Shown here: positions 63,393 to 64,000 of the stretch, piece by piece
Layout: each line of letters opens with the position of its first letter
Position numbering within the stretch: the first letter of the stretch is position 1
Program-made: the position numbers and the translations under genes
Source: Alistipes sp.
GTDB lineage: Bacteria; Bacteroidota; Bacteroidia; Bacteroidales; Rikenellaceae
NCBI GenBank assembly: GCA_017483225.1
Contig: JAFULF010000010.1
Location: 44,685 to 108,684 of the forward strand
Length of the DNA: 64,000 bases
Reading direction: 5' to 3'
The notes under the pieces: model-generated
What the model saw: the letters and a program-made list of their open reading frames with translations, nothing else
Database searches by the model: none
What the model was told of the DNA's origin: nothing

Positions 63393-63555
63393 TATTTGAG
63401 TTTGCAATTGAACTCGGGACCCCCAAATCCTCCTTAACAAAGGAGGATTTAAAAAATTAAGTCGGTATGCACTGTCATACTTGATTCAAATTCTTAATAG
63501 ATGCCGTAATATATAAATAGTATGTATTATTTTTTGGAGCAATCCCCGGCGAGTG

Positions 63556-63586
63556 TTGTTTAATTCTTTTTTGTTTTGTATATTTG
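63556..63586 (+). promoter_or_regulatory. Promoter of structured element copy B
   Basis: TTG (63556-63558) and TATATTTG (63579-63586) separated by 20 bases, a full match to the Bacteroidetes promoter layout. Confidence 0.7.
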
Positions 63587-63964
63587 CACAGTCCAAAAGG
63601 ATGTGACATATTTTGACGAAAGTGTTTCGTTTATACCTCATAGAGAAATCTGACAGTTTCAAAAGGAGTAGGGATAACGACAGCACTCGCCATCTGTATT
63701 GGTATGTCTGTGCCAAACAGGTGTGGGGATTGCTATATGTTTATTTACTCCGGGTTTTGTCAGAACCTCTCTATGAATGAACGTGATCAACTCCACACTT
63801 TCTTATTTTTAATTCCCGAGCGGAGTTGGCGGGCAACAGAGAAGAAACCAATTAATAACTGGCTTAATGGTCAAAAAGAGACCTGCGAAAGGGGATAAAA
63901 TTGTTTAATGGTCAAAAATGAGACCTAAACAGACTGTCGAGAGATTATTTCGACAGTTTTTTTT
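63587..63964 (+). ncRNA. Structured RNA element, copy B, with its own promoter and terminator
   Basis: Downstream of a good promoter, with no convincing gene, are the blocks shared with copy A: GAAAGTGTTTCG 31 bases after the -7 element, AGGTGTGGGG..TTGC, a hairpin GGTT / AACC (63753-63767), and CTCCACACTTTCT. GTGTGGGG (63721-63728) pairs with CTCCACAC (63791-63798). Two direct repeats TTAATGGTCAAAAA(T)GAGACCT follow (63864-63884, 63905-63926), each able to form GGTC / GACC. An intrinsic terminator ACTGTCGA / TCGACAGT with a T8 tract (63933-63964) closes the unit. Promoter to terminator is about 380 bases. Confidence 0.62.
63933..63964 (+). terminator. Terminator at the end of element copy B
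   Basis: Perfect 8-bp stem ACTGTCGA / TCGACAGT with a 9-base loop and eight T. I see nothing further before the window ends at 64000. Confidence 0.85.
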
Positions 63965-64000
63965 GTGGGTATATGAACTCAATTTTAAATATATTTTGTA

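Larger units (their letters stand above)
62895..63500 (+). repeat. Array of tRNA-Thr 3'-end fragments, possible att scars
   Basis: The tRNA tail (T arm plus acceptor strand and following bases) recurs downstream. A 33-base perfect copy of 62895-62927 lies at 63060-63092, a 25-base copy at 63327-63351, and a decayed one around 63485-63500. The three good copies are each followed by their own terminator hairpin. Between them, a 44-base direct repeat (62977-63020 and 63408-63451, one mismatch) starts with 16 bases that are the reverse complement of the tRNA (TTGAACTCGGGACCCC) and ends in a small hairpin (TCCTCC / GGAGGA). No integrase is in the window. Confidence 0.75.

Noticed and set aside
62923-63580. 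CRISPR array in the repeat-rich region after tRNA-Thr
   Set aside because: The repeats are tRNA 3'-end fragments and terminator hairpins with irregular spacing (about 165 and 267 bases), not regularly spaced identical repeats with short spacers, and no cas gene is present.
63704-63898. 64-codon ORF inside structured element copy B
   Set aside because: It spans the hairpin and the duplicated GGTC..GACC units, has no recognisable domain, and its similarity to the ORF in copy A is limited to short patches explained by shared RNA structure.

Overview
The window reads as a chromosomal segment of a GC-rich Bacteroidales bacterium, most like Rikenellaceae/Alistipes. The support is a short (286 aa) Bacteroidetes-type primary sigma factor, repeated promoter elements of the TAnnTTTG type, secreted proteins whose signal peptides end in A|Q, a V-type ATPase operon with DUF2764, a DUF4301 gene, and a saccharolytic gene set. 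The genus is an inference from gene content and base composition; no 16S rRNA gene is present.

Layout. 0-9.3 kb: the end of a histidine-utilisation gene, then a minus-strand operon pfkA / PfkB-type kinase / S9B prolyl peptidase, an AT-rich two-gene insert (4.65-5.6 kb), and a plus-strand group of nucleotidyltransferase, gltX and galM. 9.3-22 kb: mostly minus strand, with glgB, an acyltransferase, an outer-surface GH13 lipoprotein, galK, a housekeeping operon (hpt-queE-ftsB-thiL), a GlpT-like antiporter and mtlD. 22-25.5 kb: htrA, rpoD and a lipoprotein metallo-beta-lactamase-fold protein. 25.6-30.1 kb: a structured promoter/leader element, a four-gene operon of secreted proteins of unknown function, and a dispersed repeat. 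30.2-38.3 kb: two minus-strand operons, ackA-ptb-aroQ and murB-tilS-holA-(class IV aminotransferase-like)-sdaA. 38.4-47.7 kb: DUF4301 and a complete V-ATPase operon. 47.7-52.4 kb: a second copy of the dispersed repeat and glpABC. 52.4-54.9 kb: rubredoxin and a fused cytochrome c maturation protein. 55-58.8 kb: a mannitol PTS operon (mtlA-ptsH-ptsI). 58.8-62.7 kb: an apparently inactive GH2 homologue, a nuclease-fold protein, a TPR-like protein and cstA. 62.8-64 kb: tRNA-Thr(CGT), an array of tRNA 3'-end fragments each followed by its own terminator, and a second copy of the structured promoter/leader element that ends in its own terminator.

How the genes fit together. Glycogen and starch enzymes (glgB, GH13), galactose entry (galM, galK), phosphofructokinase, mannitol uptake and oxidation (mtlA/ptsH/ptsI with the distant mtlD), glycerol-3-phosphate uptake and oxidation (GlpT-like, glpABC) and acetate formation (ackA with a Ptb-like transacylase) describe a fermentative anaerobe. 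The c subunit of the V-ATPase carries the full set of Na+ ligands known from Enterococcus NtpK, so the enzyme is predicted to translocate Na+.

The most unusual items are two diverged copies of a promoter-driven structured element (25.65 kb and 63.58 kb), the tRNA-tail array, a dispersed inverted-repeat element in two copies (29.95 kb and 47.74 kb), the uncharacterised secreted four-gene operon, a self-contained PTS, and two probable pseudoenzymes (GH2 and class IV aminotransferase fold).
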